From Micropterix aruncella (Eukaryota; Arthropoda; Insecta; Lepidoptera; Micropterigidae), in NCBI GenBank assembly GCA_944548615.1, contig OX155976.1:7149822-7213821 (forward strand): a stretch of DNA of 64,000 bases, in the 5' to 3' direction. Made by a program: the position numbers and the translations under genes. Within the stretch, counting starts at the first letter, position 1, and each line of letters starts with the position of its first letter. The notes beneath the pieces are model-generated. The model did not search any database. It was not told the DNA's origin and was given only the letters and a program-made list of their open reading frames with translations. Shown here piece by piece: positions 31,930-43,229 of the stretch.

Positions 31930-32985
31930 ATAATAATAATAATATACTCTTTATTTGTACTTAATTACGGGAGCTAATGGGCCCTTGCTGAGTTGGCCAC
32001 GAAGACCCATTCTGTTTCAGGGTCGGTCACACTCACGGGTCAACACCCATCCGATGGCCTCCACGCATGGGGTGCGGAGCCTGGGTAGGACACTGGGTCA
32101 ACCAGTCTCCCCTGGGAATCAATCCTCTGGCGCTCCTGGACGGTCTGCGCACCGAGCGGCGCAAGCCAATCGGTTGTGCTCTCCGACTAACGATCGGGGG
32201 AGTCTGGGAACTGTATTGTTTCCTATAGAGCGGGGGTAGTTGTCTACCTTACGGCGACTGCTCTTGAAATGACCATTGGCCATCCGATCCCGGTTCAGAG
32301 TCGGGCAAAGGACGCCTTGGTCCGCGATAGATTCGGTTCACTCCGTTTCACCGCTTCGTAAGGGAGAGGACCGCGCAAGCGACCTCGAACTCGGAACCAA
32401 TCGAGAGACCGGAGAAATCTGGTCAAAATTGGTAGTTAGGGCGCGAGTGCCGCCCGCCAGGTAACATACCTGGCTACTCGCGGTAAGGCGTTGGACTCTA
32501 ACGGGTTGTGGCGTAGCTTGACGGTGGATTGTTATGTCCCAAGTCTTCTACGCTCACTGCACGGTCGATAGAACGAACAATCGTTAAAACGTCCTGCGGT
32601 GACGGGTTCGCCCGTTGTGGTTGACAACTCAATATATGTACTTAATTACGATTCAAAAAGGCGAGCTTATTGCCACATGGCAATGTCTTACAACTAACCT
32701 AAACACAGAGGTACATGCGCGCATTGTGGAAATAAAGATTATGACGTAACATACAGACCAGTAGAGGTTTTTAAAACTAGGAATGCCCGAGGAGACGAAA
32801 TTGGAAGAGGAAGAGGAGAGAAAGGGAAGAACTGTTACTTCTTAGAGAGGTAATAATCCTTAGGGTGAGTCTTAAATGATGGTAAAGAAGGGGAGTTTCG
32901 TATATTTGCCGGTAGATCGTTTCAAAGTCTTGCACCGTGTACACAGAAAGAATAGGAATAGAAATCACTATTCAATTCAATTAAA
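31930..32985 (-). pseudogene. LINE-B copy interrupted by R667
   Basis: On the minus strand the coding remnant near 32985-32780 encodes, in mixed frames, the FCVHGARLWNDLPA-type tail and LPSFKTHPKDYY. The 3' UTR (GTAAGACATTGCCATGTGGC, AATAAGCTCGCC) ends in the TTATTATTA run at about 31930-31945 (plus: AATAATAATAATATACTC). Segment 31970-32636 is an R667 insertion. It is close to the copy at 58353-58732. Confidence 0.8.
31970..32636 (+). mobile_element. R667 element, reference copy with 14-bp target duplication
   Basis: Flanked by the exact duplicate TGTACTTAATTACG at 31956-31969 and 32637-32650, inside the LINE-B tail. It is 667 bp, the same as the copy at 22691-23357. It starts GGAGCTAATGGGCCC. 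Near the end ACGGG-TTCG-CCCGT (32602-32615) forms a 5-bp stem with a TTCG loop. There are no terminal inverted repeats, no poly(A) and no long coding frame. A 13-14-bp target duplication is too long for known LTR or most DNA elements and fits target-primed reverse transcription, so a long SINE-like element is the best guess. About eleven copies or fragments occur in the window. Confidence 0.92.
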
Positions 32986-32993
32986 GCATCTTT

Positions 32994-33055
32994 AATTCAA
33001 TTAAAACATCTTCAATGTAGAAGAGTTTACTAAACTACTTAAATTCTAAACTGAA
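32994..33055 (+). repeat. Left part of a repeat split by a LINE
   Basis: TTAAAACATCTTCAATGTAG, AAGAGTTTACTAAA and AATTCTAAACTGAATT match 34790-34850. The continuation lies at 34265-34640 beyond the LINE sequences. Confidence 0.65.
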
Positions 33056-33748
33056 TTGGTGTTGGATGCAAGACAGTTATACGTACGGCAGGTCTTGATA
33101 TGCTTCAGGAAAGAACTCCAACGGGACAACGGCAAGCCGACCAGAAACGCCCATAGACACGACACAAGACATAAAGACAGACATGTACAACCAAAAATGA
33201 GAACGACCTTTGGACAAAGACACTATATTTACCTAGCGTAAAACTCCATAACATATTTACCACGCAATTAGGCCAAGCTACAATCATTCAAAATGACGCT
33301 CACTACAAAAGACTGGTAACATTATGGTTGTTACACTCGACGAGGGAGCACTATGAGTCGTTAGTTACTAACGTTATTAAATAGGTGCACAGATGATTTA
33401 TATTACTCTTATTATTGTTATTATTATCTCATTAGCTTCATAAATGTATTCATATATATCCCATATATATTATATCTCATTTAATTTAATATATATTTTT
33501 CTTGTGTAATATATATACTACAATAGTTATACAATATACACTTGTAGGATTTCCCAAGATTACAGAAATTACCTATACACCCGACAGATGAACGCAGTAC
33601 TAAATATCACCTCAATACAGGCTCTGCCTAGTGAGGTGATAAAATCCCGCCGAAGCCGCACCTTTAGTAAATTTCCAGGGTTCTACATTTTGTATGTACG
33701 AATAAATCATGTAAAATATACTATAGGAAATTTAATCATGTAATACTA
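33056..33748 (+). pseudogene. LINE-A, third copy
   Basis: GTGTTGGATGCAAGACAG opens a frame equivalent to LDARQLYVRQVLICFRKE, then TTFGQRHYIYLA, after which a small deletion creates a stop (GCGTAA). The 3' UTR matches the copies at 12 and 28 kb down to CATGTAATACTAGA, but the expected AAAT tail is missing and different LINE 3' UTR DNA follows. Confidence 0.85.
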
Positions 33749-34260
33749 GAGATTTAACTAGTAACATGGACATTTTATATACAATTGTATCCTCGGACTA
33801 TTTAAATTTGATTTTATAACTATTCATTGCGATATCATTTTTCCATTTATTTCAATTCATTATTATTATTATTTATATTTTTTTTGTATTTTTTACGACA
33901 TTATATTATTTTTATTCAATTTGATTATTTCACCATTTATTAAATGTTATTTTTCCAGCACACTACAGTTACATCACATTACACCTAAATTACAATGTTT
34001 ATTATTATTAGTTAATCTTTAATAGTTTTTGATACCTAGCATATTTTTAAATTAAGTATTCTAAAGTATGCACAAGCCACTATCTACTTGGTACGCTTGC
34101 CTTAGTATGGGCCTAGGCCTAGTTAGGCGGCGTTGATTTCAAGAAATTGTGATCTGCGGTGCTTTCTATTTTGCTATTATTTATATTTAAGCCTCTAATG
34201 TTAAACGTACAATGTACTGCCGTGAAAATGTGCTTTCATAAATAAATAAATAAAATAAAT
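33749..34260 (+). repeat. 3' UTR of a different LINE fused to LINE-A
   Basis: AT-rich DNA with the hairpin segment GCCTTAGTATGGGCCTAGGC..TAGTTAGGCGG (34097-34135) and an AAAT/AAATAAA tail at 34228-34260. These are the hallmarks of a jockey/CR1-like LINE 3' end but are not found in the other LINE-A copies. Confidence 0.6.
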
Positions 34261-34264
34261 TTAA

Positions 34265-34640
34265 AAAAAATAAATTAAGATGTCAAATCAATGAAGCATC
34301 AAAGTCGTAAACTAAAAATGCCGGGTTAATATTGACAGGTGTAATAAGGAGCGTTCCAAATTCAAAATCCGAACGACGCTCCCAATGGAAAGTATGAGAA
34401 CGTCAAATCGAAATATTTGAAATCTTCTGTCGGTATTAATGTATATAATAGGAACCTATTTCACATTGTTGATGTTCTAACGTAACCAACTATTACAACC
34501 GTGTTGATTCCGAACTGCAATAATCTTTGTTCGGCCTCAATAAATATGCGATATAGGCATTTTTAAAAAAGAAGCGTGAAACAAATACCTACATTTCGGT
34601 AGGCTTAGTTTTATTGAAAAATATATACATACACCTATAT
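34265..34640 (+). repeat. Tandem-spaced repeat copy A
   Basis: Shares TTCAAAATCCGAACGA, GAAAGTATGAGAACG, ATCGAAATATTTGAAAT, GCAATAATCTTTGTTCGG and GGTAGGCT with copy B (34790-35165), about 80 percent alike by eye. It is preceded by LINE DNA that separates it from its left end at 32994-33055. Confidence 0.75.
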
Positions 34641-34789
34641 GGCGGTAGGTTGTTACTTAAGTTGTTTTTTTTAAATCCATCAAGAACACTTATTTGGCTG
34701 TAAAATGTATGGCAGTTATATAAGCTGCATTATAGAGAAAGAGCAAATATTTTTACATTAAAACATCTTCAGTGTAGAAGAGGTTGACA

Positions 34790-35165
34790 TTAAAACATCT
34801 TCAATGTAGAAGAGTTTACTAAAATATATAAATTCCTAACTAAATTAACGGTGATATCAAAACAGTGAAGCGTCAAATTCGTAAACAAAATGGCGGATTA
34901 ATTTTGACAGCTAGGATTAGGGACGTTCGGAATTCAAAATCCGAACGATGGAAAGTATGAGAACGAAAATCGAAATATTTGAAATGATCTGTCAGCACTG
35001 ATATGTGTAATAGAAAAATATTCTACATTGTGATGTGTTAACGTCCCCGACTATATTCACTACGCTGATTCCGACAATGCAATAATCTTTATTCGGTCTC
35101 AATAAATAAGCGAGATATACGCATTTAAAGAAGCGTCGCACACCTACATTCTGGTAGGCTGTTAA
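34790..35165 (+). repeat. Tandem-spaced repeat copy B
   Basis: Uninterrupted version of the same repeat. A direct repeat ACATTAAAACATCTTC..TGTAGAAGAG precedes it twice (about 34756 and 34788). No coding frame. Family unknown. Confidence 0.75.
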
Positions 35166-35169
35166 GATT

Positions 35170-36189
35170 TTTTACTAAAAGAACTAAAAAAACAATTCTC
35201 CGCACATGGTGTGTAAATTTCCTTTTTTTGTCTCGAAATATTGCGTGTCCGAGGCTATTTTCTATCAGATTTAGCATAGCAATGATCGAATCTAGTTGTT
35301 TTTTTTTTATAAATGAATAAAGGTTCTATAATATATAAATTCTGGTCTGTCAAATTAGAAAACATCGAAATATTCACTCACCCTCATCCGAAAGCGTCAA
35401 AAAGTCCCAGCGGGAACATCCATGCGATCCAAAAGCATCACACACACACACACAAACACCAAAGAATGCTCCATGCACTTCACTCGACGAATTTCACTGC
35501 TCGGCACGCCGAAAAACCGTTAAAACACGCGCCGTATGTGTGAACACAAGCTGAAACTACATTCGCGATGTACAAGCGTTAAATTGTAGTGAAATTTAAC
35601 AAGTTTTTGTTATTGTTTGAAAGTTTTGTTACGGATGGGTCGGCGGATCGAGAGACGCGGCGACGCGGCAACAGCGCAGCGGTACGGACGCGCCGGCGGC
35701 CCACAGCGGACTGGCGGCTTTTGAAACTCAACGGCGTTGCCAACCGTTCCCTAAAACGAAACATTTTTCAGATTTTTGTAAATCATAGAAAACATTCATA
35801 CTGTGGACAGTTTCCTAATGGTTTCGTACAGCTTGGGTGGTGTTGGCCAAAAATCTGTTCTAATCTGGAGAAACGTTCATTCGTTTCTCCAGACTAGAAC
35901 AACTAACTGATCTCACTTGTCCACGATTGGGCTTACAGCCGTAGGCAGGGTTAACAGAATCCTTTCCAGGTTAGCCGTCCTTCGAGGAGATTACCGGATG
36001 GCAGCTGAACCATGAGTTGAGCCGACCCAAGCTAACAAACAGATCACCAGGCCCAAGCCATTAGATAACGTAACAGTCAGGCTTTACAATTTTTATTTCA
36101 TTCATGTATCCAAACTACAACCAAATTAGTAAAATATAATGTAGTAGAATTCGATGTAGTAGAATAAGTTGATGTTGACTTAAACATAT
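35170..36189. other. No supported gene; (CA)n at 35437-35460
   Basis: A CG-rich patch at 35635-35720 gives ORFs on both strands (35589-35897 plus, 35579-35764 minus) rich in Arg; I see no domain. The remainder is AT-rich. Confidence 0.45.
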
Positions 36190-36515
36190 ATTGTGTTTAT
36201 ATGTATGTATGTGTATATGTGTATTCTAATATATTTAGTATTTCTATTTCCTATATAATATTGTAATTTTTATTAAATTTTTATTATTATACATATTTAT
36301 CATTATTATATATACATTTTACATTATTTTACCATCGACCCTTGTTTTAAATGTAAAAATATAAATTGCTTGCCCTGGAAACGGGTATATCCCAGTTGGG
36401 CAGCACTAGCCAGTGAATGAAAGAGGAAAGTTTTTGCCATTTGTTTTAATATTATACTTAATGTAAATGGTTAATTTGATAATTCCAATAAAATAAATAA
36501 ATAAATAATGTTTAC
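36190..36515 (+). repeat. LINE-C 3' UTR fragment
   Basis: Same order of blocks as 30476-30775, with the hairpin TGCCCTGG..CCAGTTGGGCA at 36370-36403 and an AAATAAATAAATAAAT tail. Confidence 0.8.
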
Positions 36516-36716
36516 TTGGATTTTACCATCCCACTACACATATCTTGTCTGTGTCTAGGTGACAGTTGATGATGGCTTATAATCTGAGACGCTATAGACG
36601 CTGATAGACGCTAGACTTGATGCCATCCCGAATGCTTTTTCACGAAACCGTATCGAAAACCTTTCCTAGACACTGCTAGACATTTACTACTTTTTTCAAT
36701 ACAGCAATATTTCGAC

Positions 36717-36963
36717 ACCTCCTACGTATAGTATTGTAACTATTCAAAATGGTATTTCTGTTTTTTTTTTTATAAATCGCATTCATTTATGGTATACTTA
36801 AAAGTAATTAAACAAAATTCCGAAATTCCGCACTATAAGTACCATTTAATTTGAAACCGGAATTTCGTTAAATTAGTTTTAAGTATACCATAAATAAATG
36901 CGATTTATGAAAAAAAAAACAGAAATACCATTTTTAATAGTTACAATACTATACGTAGGAGGT
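36717..36963. repeat. 247-bp near-perfect inverted repeat
   Basis: The arms 36717-36828 and 36853-36963 are almost exact reverse complements: ACCTCCTACGTATAGTATTG on the left, its complement on the right, including a shared T12/A10 run and GGTATACTTAAAA. The loop is about 25 bp. No coding potential. A transcript would form a hairpin of about 110 bp. Confidence 0.95.
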
Positions 36964-37039
36964 ATCGATTTGTAGGGATATATTATTTTACAGTGTTTTT
37001 TTTTCGTTTTGCTTTGCTTGGAAGCTCTTAATAAATCTT

Positions 37040-39340
37040 AATAAAAGTGCGACGGACATATGTTCACCAAAGTATGATATCAGCGACCTGTGTACTGAAA
37101 GGGGTGTAATGACTCTTCAACAAGAGCCGTATTACTATGCTATGGCAAACTATGTAAATGAGTTTATGTCGAACGTAGGATGCAAATTGATATCTGAAAA
37201 TTTTAACATCACGACAAATGGCCCCCCAACTATCCAAACGCGGACAAACAACTTCCCCGCTTCTTTTTATCTACGTCCTACTACCGCCGAGGAAATTAAC
37301 AAAATTATATGTACTCTAAAGCCCAACTCAGCTCCCGGGATTGACGGGCTAAGTTCGGAATTATTTAGATCTGCTCACAAGCAATTAGCGGCACCTATAA
37401 GCTGGCTAATAAATCAAAGCTTTCGTACGGGTATCTTTCCAAGCAACCTAAAAACGTCTTTAGTCGTACCTATCTTCAAAAACGGAGATAAAAAAGTGTC
37501 AACAATTACAGACCTATTTCCCTGTTAAGCTATATTTCCAAATTAACAGAAAAAGCGGCAAAAAAAAGATTAACAGAGTATCTAAACATACATAATATTT
37601 TATCACCAAACCAATATGGATTTTGGGAAGGACAAGGAACTAACAAAGCTATAGCCGAGGTTACACAATTTGTCGTGGAAGCAGTAGACAAAGGAAACAA
37701 ATGTCTGGGAGTATTCCTTGACATAACAAAAGCATTTGACACGGTTAGTCACGACAAACTTTTGGAGAAGCTAAACGACATAGGTGTTACCTCGATCACA
37801 TTAAAATGGTTTGAGAGTTACTTGTCAGGTCGAAAGCAAATAACAAAACTTGGTAGTATCCATAGTGATCCCGGGCCTCTTAAATATGGCGTTCCGCAAA
37901 GTAGTGTCCTTGGTCCGATATTGTTTTTAATATATATTAATGAGCTTTGTAATCAAACTATTGGTGGACAAGTTGTTACTTTTGCCCATGACACCGCTCT
38001 ACTTTTCAAGGCAAAAACTTGGAAAGAGACCTTTGAAAAGGCTTCTATGGGACTTCAGAAGGTAGTATTGTGGTTAGATGGTACACTACTATCACTCAAT
38101 GCGCAAAAAACCATGTACATAACATTTAGTGCCACCAGTGTAGCTCAACCAAAACAAGAGCATATTCTGAAACTCCACAGAGATTGTCTTAACCCCGGAA
38201 ACTGTAAATGTATTAATCTCAATAAAGTTGACAACATTAAATATCTTGGTATATTAATTGATTACCGGCTGCAATGGAGCACCCACATAATGGAGCTGTC
38301 GGCAAAAGTTAGGAAACTCACGTATATTTTCAAAGATCTTAGAGGCATTCTGGACCAAAGGACACTTAAGATAGTATACCATGCCCTGTGCCAATCTATC
38401 CTAACCTATGGGATCATAGGGTGGGGAGGTGCAGCGAAAATTCATATGGAGCCCTTGATTAGAGCTCAAAAGCTAAAACTTAAAATTATAAGGAGAAAGC
38501 CTTGGAGATACTCTTCAGATGATCTCTACAGAGAATATAACGTGCTATATGTACCACAACTATACGTGAAAACGGCGCTCTGTGACTATCAAACTAATTT
38601 AGAGACCGCAATAAGAACCCAGCCAACAATCTGCACGCGGCAATCCCGAACTATACATTTTGACGTCCCTCGAATGCAGACCACTTTTGGGCAGAGGCAT
38701 TTTGTATACATAGCCCCCAGGATCTTTAATATGCTAGATGAAGATTTAAAAATGTATGTGCCGAAGTCTTCTTCTTCTTTTAAAGCCAAAATTGATTCCT
38801 GGCTAAAATATGACGCCCGGCAAAATATCCACAAATTAATATACCGAGACAATTATCCCTGACATTTCTTATTATTATTATTATTTTCTTTGACTTTTTT
38901 TATTTTTATTTATTACTATTACTTATTCATAAATTTTGGTGACTATTGTTTGATATCATTTGACATTTTATTTTATTTTTATTTTATTAACACGATTATT
39001 TATTTTTGTGTTTTATTTCCTATTGTGATCATTAGTTAGTGATTATTAGTTATAATTTGTAATGGTGACGGGAATATATATATTTCTTTTCCTTTTTATT
39101 TTTTTTATTCATTGCCGAATATATGTGATATACAAACTAGAGAGCTAGCTGCCCTGGAACAAGTCCTGGCACTTAGTTGGGCAGCAGCAGTACTTAAATG
39201 CTAATGCTCATATCGGCCGTGTTTAATTTTAATTTTAATTTTAATTATATATACTTTTTTCATTGATATGATTATTAGTGATACTTGTGCACTTGTAAAT
39301 GAATTGTTAAAATAAATAAATAAATAAATAAAAATAAAAC
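37040..39340 (+). pseudogene. LINE-D, jockey/CR1-like reverse transcriptase and 3' UTR
   Basis: Two frames, 37109-37528 and an overlapping frame through 38862, joined by a frameshift near 37500. Motifs in order: KPNSAPGIDGLSSE, PIFKNGDKK, QYGFWEGQGT, FLDITKAFDTVSHDKL, GVPQSSVLGPILFLIYINEL, then FAHDTALLF where the catalytic FADD is expected, YLGILIDYRLQW, YGIIGWGGAAK, RRKPWRYSSDDLY and TTFGQRHFVYIAPRIFN. The second catalytic-box Asp is His, so the polymerase would be inactive, and GVPQG has become GVPQS. The 3' UTR has the TGCCCTGG..GTTGGGCAGC hairpin (39149-39187) and an AAAT tail. The endonuclease half is absent. Confidence 0.88.
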
Positions 39341-39387
39341 TTTTGCATAAACAACAGTTATTTGTATCTGCTGGTTGGCTGGAAGAG

Positions 39388-40165
39388 ATATTATTATTAT
39401 TTATTCCTTGGCCGGCGATTGGGGAGAAGGTCGCCCTCGCAGCCAACACCTGCTGTCGGTGCCGCTGGTTCTCGTACTCGATTCACGATTCGCTTCCATT
39501 CTTGACGATTTTTAGCCACGTCTCGAGCATCCCTAGCCGATAATCGTTGATTCTTAAGGTCATCTTTGATGTTATTTAGCCAGGTTTTCTTAGGTGCCGA
39601 TCGCTGAATTCTCCATTCTGTCGGACGGTCTCGCCAAAAAAGTTTACATGGCAAGCGATTATCGTTCATTCGGCAAACATGGCCGAACCATCGTAACCGA
39701 CGTTTTTGTACTTGTTCTTCGATCGTTGTTAGTAGATCGCATCTTTCTCTAATGGTCTCGTTTCGAATTCGGTCGCGAAGTGAGACACCGAGAGTCTGCC
39801 TCAAGCATCGCATTTGGAAGACTTCGAACTTGTTGAGGTCCAATTGTAGTAAAGTCCACGTTTCCGATCCATAAAGAAGAATGGGAAGAACCGACGTTCG
39901 GTATAGTCGTACTTTGGTTTTGATGGTAATATTCGTTCGCTTCCATATGCACCACTTGAGCGAGGCGAATGTTGCTGTTGCCTGACCGATCTGGCTATGG
40001 ACATCGGCCGTCGATGCCACTTTCTTTTCCGTAACCAACGATTCTAAATACTTGAATTGTGGGACCTTTTCGATTTGGGTTCCATCGAACTAAACGCTGG
40101 CCTTCGAACCATCCGTAGCGAACACTTTTGTCTTATCCGCATTAATTTTAATCCATATTGCCTTG
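39388..40165 (-). pseudogene. RTE-clade LINE, 5'-truncated copy
   Basis: The minus frame gives INADKTKVFATDGSKASV with a stop, VPQFKYLESLV, then MVTEKKVASTADVHSQIGQA through GSETWTLLQLDLNKFEVFQM, VQKRRLRWFGHVCRMNDNRL and RSAPKKTWLNNIKDDLKNQR. Over this range it is almost identical to the full RTE at 49566-52905, and it ends at the same TTATT-repeat tail (plus strand 39388-39405). It is the 3' quarter only. Confidence 0.9.
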
Positions 40166-40942
40166 TATGGCAATATGCCCACCTTTTCTACTCCTTGAGG
40201 TCCATAAAGATTTGTATTATCGTAATTATTAGATCAATTATTAATAACATCAAAATTAACGTATGAAACTTTCGTATAATTCTTTCCTGGTTATAAAAAA
40301 ATCTATGGAATTTGAGTGAAGCGTTTCGATTTTTTGATATTGTTTAGTTCAGTCAACATCAATTTTTTTGCCGCATTTTACTTTCCCGGCTCACCAACCA
40401 ACGAGGAGGGAATGTATCGTGAAAGCGCATTTCTTTTTTCAGATGAAAGCGGAAATATTCATTTTCGGCCCTCCTGAAACGATTAAAACCATTTTCAGAT
40501 AGAAGTACGTGCGTCTGTGTGTATTCCTCCATATTAGAGCCCAATGCAGGCATCATTTGGCAATGTCAAGAGTTGAAAAGGTTGTTGTGGTTGAAATCAA
40601 TCCACTAGGGCGCGCACTAGTCATATTTCAATCTCGAAATATTGAATTTATATACTTGAAATTTGTTATACAAGATGTCTCATTGGGCCGAAATTACATT
40701 GAATTTCTGCCAGTCACTTTATTTTTCAAAACAATTTAATCGAATGTTTTAAATGAGTTTTATTCTCACTAGCTGCCGTCGTCACCGGCCAAAAATTCGC
40801 GTCGTTGATACTCGATATATTCGTCATTTCATCGCCGTACAATGAACAATTTACATTATGCTCAAATCCTTCCATAATTCGACATATTTCCCTAATTATA
40901 TTTGCATATAAATTTATTCAAGGGGCTATTTATTTACCAAAG
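40166..40942. other. No recognisable gene
   Basis: ORFs at 40359-40556 (minus), 40509-40739 (plus) and 40805-41050 (plus) lack motifs; the last runs into the MITE. Confidence 0.45.
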
Positions 40943-41248
40943 GTACTCGGCACGATTGCGTTTCTTTGTGAACTAAAACTAAAATTAGTCCAAGTGATCG
41001 AGACAGAGCAATACGTTAGAGCGGAATATGAAACGAACGATCGTCGATAAATACTACCTGCCGAACTTATACTCGTCCGAATAAATTCGAGCATATTTCA
41101 TACGGTGTAAGATTTGACCTTGGCGTGCAGTTTTAATGCGAAAAAGTCACAACCGGTCATCTCACACTCCGCTCTAGAGTATTGCCCTGTCTCGTTCTCA
41201 TGGACTAATCTTCGATTTTAGTTCACGAAGAAACGCAATCGAGCCCAC
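40943..41248. mobile_element. 305-bp palindromic MITE, second copy
   Basis: Ends GCACGATTGCGTTTCTTTGT and, reversed, GGGCTCGATTGCGTTTCTTC. Internal blocks GACAGAGCAATACGTTAGAG and, inverted, CTCTAGAGTATTGCCCTGTC parallel the copy at 13289-13593. No clear target duplication is left. Confidence 0.75.
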
Positions 41249-42404
41249 TATGTAAGTTAGAATCGCATCTATTGTTTAATGTTCCACCCTCATTCAAATA
41301 TTTTTGTAGACAGGCCAGTGCTGAGGGTTATAGCTCTCTCACTGGAATAGACATCTATTGTATATCCATTTGGCAGCTAAAAACGCAACTTCCTGCTATC
41401 TTATGTTTATCATAATCTTTGTTTTACTTAGATTTATGTTTTACTTTCAATTTTACCACTAATTTACTTATGTAAGTCAGTTATTATGAACTTGTACACT
41501 CTAGATTAAATATTCAAGGGCGAATTGGATTTTTCTGTAATGCTCTTGAATAATATTTGAAATAAACAAAAGCTTGGTTACTTTACGGGAATAATTTGGG
41601 TTGAAAAATCCTTTTTTTTTATGCAGCAACAGTTTTAATCCGGAAATTGATCGGTTCACCTGTTTAAAGTTCAGATTCCCCCACTCGAATATTCCAGATT
41701 ATTGTAGATTATATCCCCCTAGACTAGTAGATGAGTAGAGTATAGGGTTAAGAAAAATGTCATGAACACGTAAACGTTTTGTTCAAGCGCATATAGTGTT
41801 TTATGTCCAATATATATTGCATGGCCAAAGAAACTGAATAAATTTTAATTATATAAATTTAATAATATAAATTTAAAAAAAATATGTATATCCTACATTG
41901 AGCTGTAGTATCGCGCATAAGAAAAAACCATTTAATTTAGATATAAATTATTTGTAGATTGGCAGCGCCGTTCGACGGAAGCTCCGGCGTAGAGCGCGGG
42001 CGGCCTATCGCTTTCTCCCTCTTTTTCTGAGAAGGAAAAAACTGGCCGCCCGACACACGAGCCTAGGTTGCCGGGTATTTCGTGTTTTGTAAGCTCTTCG
42101 GACTCGCCGAACCGCTTCTACCGAGAGTCTGATGAACCGACGAAGAAGAAGATGAAAAAAACGCGCGCTCAACTGTTTGAATTTAGAACGAAATCGAACA
42201 GGATCGATTTGACAGGGCTTTCAAAATGGCCGCCGCGCGGAGCGTCAGCTGTTTTTTTGTCAACGAATTTAAATAATAATGGAATTTTGATAATAAACCG
42301 GTAGGTAAAGTAGCTGTATGACTCGCGCGCTGAGTGTTCCGTACCTACCTTATAAGAAAGGGGTTCTTGCTATGAAACATTTCTAAGCACATTCATTAAA
42401 ACAA
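41249..42404. other. No supported gene
   Basis: AT-rich, then a CG-rich patch at 41955-42250. The ORF at 42068-42304 encodes a basic, Ser-rich 78-residue peptide without known motif. A GT follows near its end, but there is no evidence that it is an exon. Confidence 0.4.
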
Positions 42405-43055
42405 ATAGAGTTGTCAACTACAACGGGCGAACCCATCACCTCGGGAAGTTGTAACGATCTCCCGTGAAGTGAACGCAGAAGACTTGGACAAAACGGTCCA
42501 CCGTCAAGCTCCGCCACATGCTTGTAAGAGGCCAACGCCTTAACCGCGAGATAACCTGGTGTGTTACCCAGCGGGCGTACACTCACGCCCTTACTTCCAA
42601 TTGCGACCAGATTACTCCGGTCTCTTGATTGGTTACGAGTTCGAGGTCGCTTGCGCGGTCCTCTACCTTACGAAGCGGTGAAACGGTGTATACCGAATCT
42701 ATCGCGGACCACGGCATCCTTTGCCCGGCTGTTCACTCAGGATCGGGTAGCCGATGGTCGTTTCAAGAGCAGTCGCCGTAAGGTCCACAGACATCCCCGT
42801 TCTATAGGTACTGCTTCCAGACTCCCCGACTGTTAGTCAGAGTGAACAATCGATTGGCTTACGCCGCACGGTGCGCAGACCGCCCAAGAGCGCCAGAAGG
42901 TTGATTCCTAGGGGAAACTAGCCCTAAGGCTAGAGTCCTGCCCGGGCTCGCACTTCATGCGTGGAGGCCGCCGGATGGGTGTTGACCCGTGAGTGTGACC
43001 AACCCTGAACAAAATGGGTTTTCGTGGCCAACTCAGCAAGGGCCCATTAGCTCCC
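42405..43055 (-). repeat. R667 repeat, full length, reverse orientation
   Basis: From TTGTCAACTACAACGGGCGA to GGGCCCATTAGCTCCC. The antisense frame open here (42561-42836) is the same as in other copies (RVRGRLRGPLPYEAVKRC). It is followed at 43060-43145 by a short LINE-B tail (TACTCTTTATTGTGAAAATG, GACAATCTCTTACAACC), so it probably inserted near a LINE-B 3' end, as in the 32-kb copy. Confidence 0.88.
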
Positions 43056-43059
43056 AAAT

Positions 43060-43145
43060 TCATCAAAACAATTTGTTTATACTCTTTATTGTGAAAATGT
43101 CACAATGGGCGGGTTTATTGTCATATGACAATCTCTTACAACCAA
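43060..43145 (-). repeat. LINE-B 3' tail fragment
   Basis: ACTCTTTATTGTG, GGGCGGGTTTATTGTCATAT and TCTTACAACCAACC are a diverged version of the LINE-B 3' end at 32640-32705. Confidence 0.55.
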
Positions 43146-43229
43146 CCCTACTATGACGTGTTATATGTATGTGTGCGTGTAACATGTCTGTAAGTGTGTG
43201 TCTTGTTATTGCATTCGATCGACAGAATT

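Noticed and set aside
31970..32636. R667 as a solo LTR
   Set aside because: LTR elements leave 4-6-bp duplications and have TG...CA ends; here duplications are 13-14 bp and the ends are GG...TA.
35589..35897. Arg-rich ORF as a gene
   Set aside because: ORFs are open on both strands because of CG-rich DNA; no motif, splice or promoter support.
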